A stretch of DNA of 64,000 nt from CAWBCR01 sp963787375 (GCA_963787375.1 CAWBCR010000017.1:372001-436000); one strand, 5' to 3'; positions 8,545-16,931 are shown, counted from the stretch's first letter. Translations and numbers: made by a program. The notes: generated by a model from the sequence alone, not told the origin.

Positions 8545-8620
8545 CTTTTTATTCAGAACGGCTATTCTTCACAGAGAAGCGCCCCGAATTGCTCGGCCAG
8601 AACACCGTCAGGCGAATGCA

Positions 8621-8652
8621 AAAGAGGCGGTCCCCATCCGGGCCGCCTCTTT
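8621..8652. terminator. Bidirectional terminator hairpin
   Basis: AAAGAGGCGG (8621-8630) pairs perfectly with CCGCCTCTTT (8643-8652). Both flanks are T-rich in the exit direction, so it can end the tRNA transcript and the facing permease gene. Confidence 0.8.
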
Positions 8653-8669
8653 GTGTGGTCGTCAGGAGA

Positions 8670-9654
8670 TTAGCGCCGCCGCAGGCGCGGGTTGACGATC
8701 TCGTCCAGCGCGCGGCCTACCAGGTAAAATGCCGCGCACAGCAGCGTGATCGCCAGGCTGGCTGGGAAGATCAGCCACCACTTGCTGACGTTGAGCAGGT
8801 AACCGGCAGCCTCGGTCGTGTGGATCATCAGGCCCCACGACATGCGGATGTTCAGCAGGCCAAAGTATGACAGCACAGCTTCCGAGAAGATCGCGCTGGT
8901 CACCGCGAACATCATGTATAGAAACGAGAGCGGCAGCAGGTTGGGGATAATGTGCGTGACGATGATGTGCAGATCGGACCCACCGGCTACCCGCGCTGCC
9001 TCGATGTAGGTTCGCACTTTGACGGTCAGCGCCTGTGATTTGAGAACGATGGCGGACCCCCCGAATCCGCCCAGCAGACCAATGATGATGGCTAGGTCGA
9101 CCATCGTCAGGCTGAACAGCGCAGAGAGCACGATCAGGATCGTGATGAACGGCGTCATGATGACGATGTCGGCGACGCGCATGAGAATCGTATCCGGGAT
9201 GCCGCCAAAGTAGGCGGTCAACGCGCCGATGAGGGTCGCCAGCAGCACCGTGACGACTGCCGCCGTGACGCCCAGCGCGAATTCGGAGCCTGTGCTGTAC
9301 ATGAGTTGGGCCAGCACATCCCGCCCCAACGGGTCGGTGCCCAGCAGGTGCGCTGCCGAGGGCGGCGCCGGCTGCTCGACCTGTGTGGCGTCATAGCCCA
9401 CGATGGGGTTGTAGGTGTTTGCATTCCAGACGGTGTGGGTCAGGATCGGATAGACCATGGCCATGATGGCAAACATGACGATGATCGCCAACCCCACGAG
9501 CCCGATCTTGTTCTCGGCGAACAGGGCAGCGTTCTGCTTAAATCCTCGCCAGGCCAGGCCGAGTCGAATCCGCAGAACAGAACTCCATCTGTGGCTGTGC
9601 GACCCCCTTTTCCGCTGCCCCAAGCTGTTCCAGGTGATCAAGTTGATGCGACAT
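8670..9654 (-). CDS. Peptide/nickel ABC transporter permease, DppC/OppC type (frameshifted near its start)
   Basis: An inner-membrane permease of about 325 residues, with the OppC N-terminal helix (GLVGLAIIVMFAIMAMVYP), the LLGTDPLGRDVL segment and the EAA loop EAARVAGGSDLHIIVTHIIPNLLP that contacts the ATPase. The best start, ATG 9652-9654 behind GAGGGGG, is out of frame with the body. Removing one G from the five-G run at 9603-9607 joins them cleanly. The only uninterrupted start is a TTG at 9641. No permease, ATPase or binding-protein gene is adjacent, although two peptide-binding lipoproteins lie 2-7 kb away on the same strand. The body is intact; an assembly indel is the likely cause of the break. 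Confidence 0.85.
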
Positions 9655-9724
9655 AATCGGCTTTCCCCCTCATGGCGCTGATTTGGGCTCCGAACTCCCC
9701 ATTTGAAGGGCGTTATTCTCCTTG

Positions 9725-9753
9725 ATGCTAGCGCTTGGGCGGATTGGAGTCAA
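9725..9753 (-). promoter_or_regulatory. Promoter of the permease gene
   Basis: On the minus strand TTGACT (9748-9753), 17 bases, TAGCAT (9725-9730). It lies about 70 bases before the permease ATG. Confidence 0.6.
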
Positions 9754-9769
9754 TTCCACTTTGCCCTGG

Positions 9770-9798
9770 TTGGAAGATGGGCGTCATGGGACTACAAT
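9770..9798 (+). promoter_or_regulatory. Promoter of the methyltransferase gene
   Basis: TTGGAA (9770-9775), 17 bases, TACAAT (9793-9798), about 30 bases before the start codon at 9831. Confidence 0.6.
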
Positions 9799-9830
9799 GC
9801 TGAAGGAAATCCTTAAGGTAGGGAGAAGCG

Positions 9831-10589
9831 ATGAGCCTGTCTGATCCTGAAGGCAATGAGATTGCTGCGCTGCTGGATTTTGCCGGCGACCTCGCAGGCC
9901 GCCACGTTCTCGAAATCGGCGCGGGGAATGGGCGGCTCACCTGGCGATATGCCCGGTATGCAGCGCGCGTGATGGCAGTCGACCCGGACGCCGACCGGAT
10001 CGCTGCGGCGCTGGCGGCCTGCCCCGCGGACCTGCGAGAGCGTATCACGTTTGTGTGCACGGGGGTGGAATCGCTGCCGGCTGGCGGCGATGCGTCCGAT
10101 TTTGACCTCGGCCTCCTGGCCTGGTCCCTGTGATGAATGCCTGCTGAGGGCATGGTTCATGCCCTGGAACATATCCGCAGCCTGCTGAAGCCCGGCGGCG
10201 TCCTGATCGACATCCATCCTAACGAGAAGCAGACACCGGTGGTCGTTCGCTGCGGCGATGCCCTGGAGACAGTTGGGTTGATTCACGAGGATGACGATTA
10301 CGCCGAATACAGGCAGGCCAACGCTGCGCTCACTGATGTGCTTGGGCGAGGACTCTACACTCATGAGCGCGCGGGGGAGTTTACGTTCGTCACCCATGCG
10401 GCCAGCATTGATGATCTGCGTGGCTATCTCGCCGAGGAATGGAAAGATGCCATCGTTGACGACACGACCGAACGATCCGCGCGCCGGCTGATGTCAGCGT
10501 GCGCAGAAGCCAACGAGGTGCAGATTCGGGAGACGCTCAGCATCACGCGGCTTCGCTCCACACGCTCGATACCTTTCAGAGCCACGTAA
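9831..10589 (+). CDS. SAM-dependent methyltransferase with two tandem in-frame TGA codons
   Basis: ATG 9831 follows GGGAGAAG. The first 100 residues hold a class I methyltransferase fold: motif I VLEIGAGNGRLT, the acidic VMAVDPDADR and FDLGLLAWSL (motif IV region). Two consecutive TGA codons follow (10131-10136), and the same frame then continues with MPAEGMVHALEHIRSLLKPGGVLIDIHP, the expected continuation of the same fold, to a TAA at 10587-10589. The frame is identical on both sides, so this is not an indel. It could be a nonsense-mutated gene, two reinitiating products, or recoding. A SECIS-like hairpin follows. Its 3' end overlaps the convergent S51 gene by 14 bases. The methyl acceptor is unknown. 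Confidence 0.75.
10147..10165 (+). promoter_or_regulatory. Perfect 8-bp hairpin just after the tandem TGA codons
   Basis: AGGGCATG (10147-10154) and CATGCCCT (10158-10165) enclose a three-base loop GTT. The loop begins 18 bases after the second TGA and 21 after the first. Stem length, distance and a G at the start of the loop fit the pattern I recall for bacterial SECIS elements. The coding sequence Gly-Met-x-His-Ala alone can create much of this symmetry. Confidence 0.45.
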
Positions 10590-11256
10590 CCGACTCGCCT
10601 GCCCCGTAGCGACGTTTCTGGCGGTGGCTCCACACCGTCACGCTGCCTGCGCCGGCGACCGTGCAGCCGTCCGCGTCACATACCAGCGCCGTGTCACCCT
10701 CGACGCCAAGCAGTGTCATTCGGGGTGGCAGCACCATCCTGACAGCCCGCACCAGCCCACCCGCCATCTCGTCGAAGTGGGGTAGGATCGCTGTGTTGGG
10801 CAGGAATTCAAAACCGCGATGCCAGGGCAAAGGCGTCGCCCGCTGGCCGAAGATCATGGCGCCAGCGCTGCACCCCGCCACCACACCGCCCGCATCCAGC
10901 ACGCTTTCGATGGCGCTCCAGGCGGGCGTTCCGACCAGCGTATCGTGCAGATACACAGGGTTCCCGCCGGACAGGTAAACGAAGTTTGCGGCACGGATGC
11001 GCGCCGCGAGCGCCTCGTCTTCGGCGCTTGCCCTGTCGACGACCCGTACTGCTTCCACGTCAGCGCCCAGCCCAGCGAAATGCTTCACGCCGAGGTTGGA
11101 CCAGTAGGCGATGGTCTCGTCGCCTTCCGTGCCCGCGGCAGTGGGCAGACAGACTACCTGCGGCTGGCCGGGCAGTCTGTCCAGCAGGAGTCTATCGACC
11201 GGCTCCATGGGTGGCAGATACTCACCGCTGCCGACCAGTGCCATTGTGCCCTTCAT
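10576..11256 (-). CDS. Peptidase S51 (dipeptidase E/cyanophycinase-like) family protein
   Basis: A 226-residue cytoplasmic protein of the glutamine-amidotransferase-like S51 fold. The nucleophile elbow is AGCSAGAMIFG (serine near residue 130). The family also shows FVYLSGGNP and the later PHFDE. Members hydrolyse small peptides with N-terminal Asp or the cyanophycin backbone, but the substrate cannot be told here. The gene starts at ATG 11256 and overlaps the methyltransferase tail to tail. No operon partner is evident. Confidence 0.85.
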   Translation of the reverse strand: MKGTMALVGSGEYLPPMEPVDRLLLDRLPGQPQVVCLPTAAGTEGDETIAYWSNLGVKHFAGLGADVEAVRVVDRASAEDEALAARIRAANFVYLSGGNPVYLHDTLVGTPAWSAIESVLDAGGVVAGCSAGAMIFGQRATPLPWHRGFEFLPNTAILPHFDEMAGGLVRAVRMVLPPRMTLLGVEGDTALVCDADGCTVAGAGSVTVWSHRQKRRYGAGESVTWL

Positions 11257-11338
11257 ATGCTTCCCCTCATCGAACGCTCATTCGTGTTATTGATTGTAAC
11301 GTGGCTGCCTGCTATTCGGCCTGCCATCGGCAGAATAG

Positions 11339-11366
11339 AAAGAGCAGCCGGTTGGGGCTGCTCTTT
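11339..11366. terminator. Terminator hairpin between the S51 gene and binding protein 1
   Basis: AAAGAGCAGCC (11339-11349) pairs with GGCTGCTCTTT (11356-11366). It lies at the end of the binding-protein-1 transcript and upstream of the S51 gene on the same strand. Confidence 0.75.
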
Positions 11367-11407
11367 CTAGGAAGGAAGAAGAAGGAGACAGGCCTCTGCT
11401 TTCGCAG

Positions 11408-11522
11408 AAAACCTGACGAGATAGCGTCTCGATGCGTTGAGCCAGGCGGTCTTCAAGTTTGGGAGGGCAAGATGACTCTTACCCTCCCACTGAGTTTGGC
11501 TCAACCGATAGAAGCTGCTCGG
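11408..11522 (-). repeat. Structured 3' UTR of binding protein 1 (copy 1 of a duplicated element)
   Basis: This stretch is nearly identical to 14188-14301. An outer stem GTTGAGCCA/TGGCTCAAC (11436-11444 and 11497-11505) encloses an inner hairpin TGGGAGGG/CCCTCCCA (11460-11489). A small GAGA/TCTC stem lies beyond. Relative to copy 2, the second pair of the inner hairpin has changed from A-T to G-C on both arms, which preserves pairing. It may protect or terminate the mRNA. Confidence 0.7.
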
Positions 11523-13682
11523 CTACTTGACGTGGACGAGCGACTGCATATCGCCACCACCCTGGTGCAGGTACTGCAACCCGGCCAGGGTCTCGGTGAA
11601 CGGATACTCGACCGATGCGCTGCGGTACGCCTCAGTGATGCCTGTGTCGAACAGGACCACGTATGGCGTCTCCGTCGAGAGCAGGGTCTGTATCTGATCG
11701 GAGATCTGTTTACATGCATCGACGCTGTCGCAGGATAGGAGCTGCTTGCCCAGATCGTCGAATTGCGGGCTGATGTAGCCACCAGCATTGTTGCCATCCT
11801 GAACGGCCTGGTCACTTGCGAAGAAGTCATTCAGGTAGCTGGGGAAGATGCTCAGGCTCCAGCCCAGGATGTACATGTCGAAGTTCTGGTCGGTGAAGAT
11901 GCGCGGAACCAGCACGTTGAAGCCGGCCAGCTGCGCAGTCACCGGGATACCGATCGACTTCAGCCAGGTCTCGATCCAGATGGCGAACGTTGAGCGCAGC
12001 GGGTCATAGCCTGCGCTGGGTGCCCACAGGTCGAGCGGCGGGACCGGCGTGCCATCGGGCATGATCAGGTTGCCACCCTGGACAATCTGCAGGTTGTCGG
12101 GGTCCCAGGTCGGCTTGTTGCCGCCTTCCCAGGTGTAGCCGGCCTGATCGAGGATGGCGACGGCCAGGTTGAGGCGCTCTTCAGTGCTCAGACCCTGGCC
12201 CAGCTTCGGCACATCGCTGAAGTACCAGGCAGCGTTGCCTTCCGGTACGTAGGTGTACAGCGGGAAGGCGACACCCTGCAGGATGGTGCCGGTCACGAAC
12301 TCCTTGTCGATCATCACAGCCACAGCCTGGCGGAACGAGCAGTCGTTCATCGGGCGGCGGCGGTTGTTGAAGGACAGGTAGCGGAAACCGTTGGTGGTGT
12401 TCTGGATCACTGAGATGTTCGGGTCGCTGCTGACCTGGTCGGCCAGACCCTTCTGCAGACCCAGCGAGTTGAGCACGAAGTCGACATCGCCGTTGCGCAG
12501 CGCCAGAATGGCAGCGTCCTGCGAGCCGTAGATGGTATAGACCACCGCGTCGACGTACGGGCCATAGGTGTACTGGACGTCGACGTCACCTGTCGCATCA
12601 CCGTACAGCGTGTAGCCCTCGGTGCTGGCGGGCTGTTCCTGGATCGCACCGTTCTTGTACTGGAGGATAGTCGTGCCGTTGTCGTAGAAGTTGGGATTCG
12701 TGTCGGTCTCAAGGAACGCGCCGGCCTGCCATGTCTTGAACAGGAACGAACCGGCCAGCGGCTCACCCGTCGGGTCGATGGCATACAGATTGTTGGTCGC
12801 TTCGGTCTGAGCAGCGGTCAGGGCATCGGCGGCAGGGTTCGCACCGAGCGCGTCGATGGGGGCCGCAGCCGTGTCGACCAGTGGCTGCCAGAAGGCTGCC
12901 TGCAGGATTGGGGCCTGCAGCACGCCGTACTCATAGCGGGCCAGGCCTGGCTTGGTGTGGAAGGTGTACTTCACGTGCGTGGCATCCACTGCTTCGACGC
13001 TGGACAGGTAGTTCACGTCGAACCAGGTGGGCCAGTTGCCGGAAACGAGACCGAGCTTTACCGCGGTGTTGGCGGTGAAGGCCACGTCGGCAGCCGTCAC
13101 GGGCGTGCCATCGCTCCACATCACGTCACCGCGCATCTCAACCGTCGCGGTCCAGTTGTCGCCTTCCTGCACGAGGGCAGGCGGGGCGGCCTGGGTGGCG
13201 AGGGCGGGAACGAACTGCCAGGTGCGGTCGGCCAGGGCGTACAGCGCCAGGCGCGGCGGCAGCATGTAGCTGTTCCACACGGTGTTGTCGGGGCCGTTCG
13301 CGCCCCAGAAGTTGGTCGACGTCACGTCCTCGAACACGCCGACCTTGTACACCGTCTGACCCTGCGCAGCGGGGTTGGCGATGTGCGAGCCGGCGATGCT
13401 CAACGGACGGGCCGCCGGGGCCGCGGGCGCGGCCACACCCGGATCGTGGCTGATGGCCATGCTTGGCAGCGGATTGCAGGCTACCAGACCATCTGCCGGG
13501 ATTGGGCCCGTGGTGCCCGCCGCCTCAGGGCCGGGCGTGGCCGTGACGACGGTCGTCTGGCCGCCGGGTCCCTGGACCTCGACGGTCACCACGACCGGCG
13601 TGGCGGCGCTGCCGCAGGCGCTGACCAATGCAGCGACAAGCACCAGCGCCAGCAATACTACTACCCACTTGTTTTTGAGCAT
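11523..13682 (-). CDS. Oligopeptide ABC transporter substrate-binding lipoprotein (SBP_bac_5), copy 1
   Basis: A 719-residue extracytoplasmic solute-binding protein anchored by lipid at C23 (lipobox LVSAC). The family 5 fold is recognisable in WTATVEMRGDVMWSDGTPVTAADVAF, the ILALRNGDVDFVLNSLGLQKG segment and CSFRQAVAVMIDKEFV. The start is ATG 13680-13682 behind GGAGGAG; the longer upstream frame lacks a signal peptide. At more than 700 residues it is larger than DppA/OppA, typical of Chloroflexota versions. It is closely similar to the neighbouring copy 2 along its length. Permease and ATPase genes are not adjacent. The leader carries an operator-like palindrome and an attenuator-like structure. 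Confidence 0.9.
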   Translation of the reverse strand: MLKNKWVVVLLALVLVAALVSACGSAATPVVVTVEVQGPGGQTTVVTATPGPEAAGTTGPIPADGLVACNPLPSMAISHDPGVAAPAAPAARPLSIAGSHIANPAAQGQTVYKVGVFEDVTSTNFWGANGPDNTVWNSYMLPPRLALYALADRTWQFVPALATQAAPPALVQEGDNWTATVEMRGDVMWSDGTPVTAADVAFTANTAVKLGLVSGNWPTWFDVNYLSSVEAVDATHVKYTFHTKPGLARYEYGVLQAPILQAAFWQPLVDTAAAPIDALGANPAADALTAAQTEATNNLYAIDPTGEPLAGSFLFKTWQAGAFLETDTNPNFYDNGTTILQYKNGAIQEQPASTEGYTLYGDATGDVDVQYTYGPYVDAVVYTIYGSQDAAILALRNGDVDFVLNSLGLQKGLADQVSSDPNISVIQNTTNGFRYLSFNNRRRPMNDCSFRQAVAVMIDKEFVTGTILQGVAFPLYTYVPEGNAAWYFSDVPKLGQGLSTEERLNLAVAILDQAGYTWEGGNKPTWDPDNLQIVQGGNLIMPDGTPVPPLDLWAPSAGYDPLRSTFAIWIETWLKSIGIPVTAQLAGFNVLVPRIFTDQNFDMYILGWSLSIFPSYLNDFFASDQAVQDGNNAGGYISPQFDDLGKQLLSCDSVDACKQISDQIQTLLSTETPYVVLFDTGITEAYRSASVEYPFTETLAGLQYLHQGGGDMQSLVHVK

Positions 13683-13813
13683 CTTCTCCTCCGAAAAGAT
13701 TAGAAGAACGTTGGGTACGGAACCTTCGTGTGCGATCATGTTGTGCCCGCGTTCAGTCGCTTGGATCACCTCATCCACCTCTGGCTTCCCGCCGCATGCA
13801 TGTTGGCCGGCAA

Positions 13814-13875
13814 AACAAAAACCGGGGCCAGGTAGACAGCAAGTCTACAACGGCCCGGGCGATATTAGCGCCCGG
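13814..13875 (-). promoter_or_regulatory. Attenuator-like pair of mutually exclusive hairpins in the leader of binding protein 1
   Basis: On the minus strand CCGGGCG/CGCCCGG (13869-13875 and 13855-13861) can form first. Its 3' arm also supplies the 5' arm of a longer hairpin (13852-13858 with 13822-13829, plus GTAGAC/GTCTAC inside) that runs into TTTTTGTTTT. The two cannot coexist. The element lies about 130 bases before the start codon and after the operator-like palindrome. Confidence 0.6.
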
Positions 13876-14047
13876 ACAATCTGGCTCCGGTAGGCCTCAT
13901 TAGCATGTTTTGGATCGCACAAGGCATATGCACTGAGTCGCAAACTACCTGGAAAACGAGCTATCGCATTGATGTGGACACACTCAGGTCTACCCTGATA
14001 GTAGTAGAAAACTCTGTTAGAAAACATGGACATGTGGCTAGTATCTG

Positions 14048-14067
14048 TATAGTCCAGATGGACTATA
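14048..14067. promoter_or_regulatory. Operator-like palindrome upstream of binding protein 1
   Basis: TATAGTCCA and TGGACTATA form a perfect 9-base inverted repeat around GA. About 60 bases running from here toward the gene are recognisably similar to the sequence upstream of binding protein 2. That places a shared operator and promoter in front of both paralogues. Confidence 0.6.
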
Positions 14068-14117
14068 ACATTGCAGTGGCGCGGAACGATTCTGCAATCT
14101 GGGCGTGACGACAGAAT

Positions 14118-14148
14118 GAAAAGAGCCACCATCGCGGCGGCTCTTTTC
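14118..14148. terminator. Terminator hairpin after binding protein 2
   Basis: GAAAAGAGCC (14118-14127) pairs with GGCTCTTTTC (14139-14148). It is the positional equivalent of the hairpin at 11339-11366. Confidence 0.75.
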
Positions 14149-14187
14149 GGGAAGAACAAAGAAGAAGATAGGTCCCCTGCTGCTCAG

Positions 14188-14301
14188 GAAACCTGACGAG
14201 ATAGCGTCTCGATGCGTTGAGCCAGGCGGTTCTCAGGTTAGGAGGGCAAGATGACTCTTGCCCTCCTACTGAGTTTGGCTCAACCGATAGAAGCTGCTCG
14301 G
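14188..14301 (-). repeat. Structured 3' UTR of binding protein 2 (copy 2 of the duplicated element)
   Basis: Outer stem GTTGAGCCA/TGGCTCAAC (14216-14224 and 14276-14284). Inner hairpin TAGGAGGGCAAG/CTTGCCCTCCTA (14239-14268), perfectly paired here. It matches 11408-11522 almost base for base. Confidence 0.7.
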
Positions 14302-16458
14302 CTACTTGACGTGGACGAGCGATTGCATATCGCCGCCCCCAATGTGCAGGAACTGAAGACCGGCCAGAGACGTGGTGAACGGATACTCGACCGATGCGCT
14401 GCGATAGGCCTCGATGATGCCCGTATCGAACAGAATCACGTAAGGCGATTCCGTCGAGAGCAGGGTCTGTATCTGATCAGCGATCTGTTTGCATGCGTCG
14501 ACGCTGTCGCAGGCCAGAAGCTGATGGCCAAGATCCTCCATCACGGGGTTGACGTAACCACCGGCGTTGTTGCCATCCGGGGCTGCCTGTTCTTCGGCAA
14601 AGTACTCGTACAGGAAGTCGGGGAAGATGCTCAGGCTCCAACCCAGGATGTACATATCAAAGTCATGGTCGGTGAAGATCCGCGGGATCAGTGCATTGAA
14701 GCCGGCCAGATTCGCGGTCACCGGGATGCCAACCTCCTTCAGCCAGGTCTCAATCCAGATGGCGAAGGTCGAGCGCAGCGGGTCATAGCCGGCGCTGGGT
14801 GCCCACAGATTCAGGTCCGGAACGGGTGTGCCATCTGGCATGATCAGTCGGCCAGCCTGGTTGACCTGCAGGTTGTCGGGGTCCCAGGTTGGCTTCTGAT
14901 CGTCCGTCCAGGTGAAGCCACCTTGCTCGAGGATGGCGACAGCCAGGTTGACACGCTCTTCGCGGCTGAGGCCCTGGCCCAGCTTGGGCACGTCGCTGAA
15001 GTACCAGGCGGCGTTGCCTTCCGGTACATAGGTGTACAGCGGGAAGGCCACCCCCTGGAGGATCGTGTTCGTCACGAACTCCTTGTCGATCAACACAGCC
15101 ACGGCCTGGCGGAACGAGCAGTCGTTCATCGGGCGGCGGCGTTCGTTGAAGGACAGGTAGCGGAAACCGTTGGTGTTGTTCTGGATGACCGAGATGTTCG
15201 GGTCGCTCTGGACCTGGTCGGCCAGACCCTTCTGCAGACCCAGCGAGTTGAGCACGAAGTCGACATCGCCGTTGCGCAGCGCCAGCAGCGCCGCATCCTG
15301 GGTGCCATAGATAGTGTAGACTACCGCGTCGACGTACGGACCATAAGTGTACTGGACGGCGACGTCACCCGTGGCATCACCGTACAGCGTGAAGCCCTCG
15401 GTGCTGGCAGGCTTCTGCTGGTAGGCGCCGTTGGCGTACTGGGTGACTGTCGTGCCGTTGTCGTAGAAGTTGGGATTCGTGTCGTTCTCGAGGTACGCAC
15501 CCGTCTCCCACGTCTTGAACAGGAACGAACCGGCCAGCGGCTCGCCTGTCGGGTCGACTGCATACAGGTTGTTGGTCGCCTCGGCCTGAGCAGCGGTCAG
15601 GGCATCGGCGGCGGGGTTCGCACCCAGATCGTCGATCGGCTTCGCAGCGTCATCGACCAGCGGCTGCCAGAAGGCTGCCTGCAGGATTGGGGCCTGCAGC
15701 ACGCCGTACTCATAGCGGGCCAGACCCGGCTTGGTGTGGAAGATGTACTTCACATGCGTGGCATCCACCGCTTCGACGCTGGACAGGTAGTTCCCATCGT
15801 ACCAGGTGGCCCAGTTGCCGGCGACGATGGCGAACTTGAGCGCGGTGTTGGCGGTAAAGGCCGCGTCGGCAGCCGTCACGGGCGTGCCATCGCTCCACAT
15901 CACGTCGCCGCGCATCTCAACCGTCGCAGTCCAGTTGTCGCCATCCTGCTCAAGGGCAGGCGGGGCGGCCTGGGTGGCGAGGGCAGGAACGAACTGCCAG
16001 GTGCGGTCGGCCAGGGCGTACAGCGCCAGGCGCGGCGGCAGCATGTAGCTGTTGTAGATCGTGTTGTCGGGGCCGTTCGCGCCCCAGAAGTTGGTCGTGG
16101 TGATGTCTGAGAACACACCGACCTTGTACACCGTCTGACCCTGCTGCGCAGGGTTGGCGATGTGCGAGCCGGCAACGCTCAGCGGACGAGGCGCCGGGGC
16201 AGCCGGTGCGGCCACACCCGGATCGTGGCTGATGGCCATGCTTGGCAGTGGATTGCAGGCCACCAAACCGGATGCATCTATGGGACCTGAGGTGTCCACC
16301 GGTGCGGGGCCGGGTGTGGCCGTGACGATGGTTGTCTGGCCGCCGGGTCCCTGGACCTCGACGGTCACCACTGCCGGTGTGGCGGCGCTGCCACAGGCGC
16401 TGACCAATGCAGCGACAAGTACCAGCGCGAGCAGTACTACCCACTTGTTTTTGTGCAT
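14302..16458 (-). CDS. Oligopeptide ABC transporter substrate-binding lipoprotein (SBP_bac_5), copy 2
   Basis: A 718-residue paralogue of the neighbouring binding protein, with lipobox LVSAC and lipidated C22. Family 5 features are present as in copy 1 (MWSDGTPVTAADAAF, ALLALRNGDVDFVLNSLGLQKG, CSFRQAVAVLIDKEFV). Most differences are scattered substitutions such as D/E and S/T, concentrated near the N-terminal linker and the loop after NFYDNGTT. That suggests a fairly recent tandem duplication with possible change in ligand preference. The start is ATG 16456-16458 behind GGAGGAG. A longer in-frame extension upstream has no signal features and is rejected. Confidence 0.9.
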   Translation of the reverse strand: MHKNKWVVLLALVLVAALVSACGSAATPAVVTVEVQGPGGQTTIVTATPGPAPVDTSGPIDASGLVACNPLPSMAISHDPGVAAPAAPAPRPLSVAGSHIANPAQQGQTVYKVGVFSDITTTNFWGANGPDNTIYNSYMLPPRLALYALADRTWQFVPALATQAAPPALEQDGDNWTATVEMRGDVMWSDGTPVTAADAAFTANTALKFAIVAGNWATWYDGNYLSSVEAVDATHVKYIFHTKPGLARYEYGVLQAPILQAAFWQPLVDDAAKPIDDLGANPAADALTAAQAEATNNLYAVDPTGEPLAGSFLFKTWETGAYLENDTNPNFYDNGTTVTQYANGAYQQKPASTEGFTLYGDATGDVAVQYTYGPYVDAVVYTIYGTQDAALLALRNGDVDFVLNSLGLQKGLADQVQSDPNISVIQNNTNGFRYLSFNERRRPMNDCSFRQAVAVLIDKEFVTNTILQGVAFPLYTYVPEGNAAWYFSDVPKLGQGLSREERVNLAVAILEQGGFTWTDDQKPTWDPDNLQVNQAGRLIMPDGTPVPDLNLWAPSAGYDPLRSTFAIWIETWLKEVGIPVTANLAGFNALIPRIFTDHDFDMYILGWSLSIFPDFLYEYFAEEQAAPDGNNAGGYVNPVMEDLGHQLLACDSVDACKQIADQIQTLLSTESPYVILFDTGIIEAYRSASVEYPFTTSLAGLQFLHIGGGDMQSLVHVK

Positions 16459-16801
16459 CTTCTCCTCCGAAAAGACAATCAGAACGTTGGGCACAATGCC
16501 TTCGTGCAAGATCGACTTGCTATCATCCTCTGGAATTGGATTCCAGATGTATCTGTGCCTTCCCGATGGACCAGGCTGGAAAACCGGTTCCAAACGCAGC
16601 GTACAGCCTGCCTTCTTTCCGGGACGTTGCGGCGCCGAGTTGTACGTCACCGGTAAGTTGCCAATCGGAACAGCACGGAAACACAATGAAGTCAATCAGA
16701 CGCTCTGGTAGTTAGCAGCGGCAATGGAGTATTTATATCCTGACCTTTTTCATCGTAGTGGAAAAAGCAGTGGTGAAATAGGGACAGATGGCTGATACCG
16801 G

Positions 16802-16821
16802 CATAGTCTATATGGGCTATT
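16802..16821. promoter_or_regulatory. Operator-like site upstream of binding protein 2
   Basis: ATAGTC...GGCTAT is an imperfect version of the perfect palindrome at 14048-14067. The flanking bases on the gene side (ACTAT, AGCCA, TGTCC, TTTC blocks) are also conserved, so the two promoters are duplicates. Confidence 0.55.
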
Positions 16822-16872
16822 TGTTTTGAATGGCATTTCGGCACTGCCGGGCTGCCTTGAGCAAGAATCACA

Positions 16873-16903
16873 CAGCGGGAGACGGACCGATCCGTCTCCC
16901 GCT
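16873..16903. terminator. Long perfect hairpin after the amidohydrolase gene
   Basis: CAGCGGGAGACGGA pairs perfectly with TCCGTCTCCCGCTG across a four-base loop (CCGA). It lies 29 bases after the amidohydrolase stop. The following T-run is weak, so it may act as a terminator or as a 3'-end stabiliser. Confidence 0.65.
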
Positions 16904-16931
16904 GGTTTGCTGCGACGCGCAGAACTGGATG

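Larger units (their letters stand above)
16459..16931. other. Leader and promoter region of binding protein 2 (no gene)
   Basis: This stretch holds the 5' leader of binding protein 2. Visible elements are a TGGAAT/ATTCCA hairpin (16531-16545), a CAGGCTG/CAGCCTG stem (16572-16610) without a T-run, a TATAAAT-containing AT-rich stretch near 16730-16737 and the operator-like site at 16802-16821. It lacks the attenuator seen in front of copy 1. No coding frame is convincing. Confidence 0.55.

Noticed and set aside
13845..14036. A separate small gene in the leader of binding protein 1
   Set aside because: The frame ends inside the terminator stem and has no homology signal. It is kept only as a possible leader peptide.
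14251..16110. A 619-codon plus-strand frame opposite binding protein 2
   Set aside because: It is antisense to a well-conserved lipoprotein gene, and its counterpart opposite copy 1 is not kept open to the same extent.
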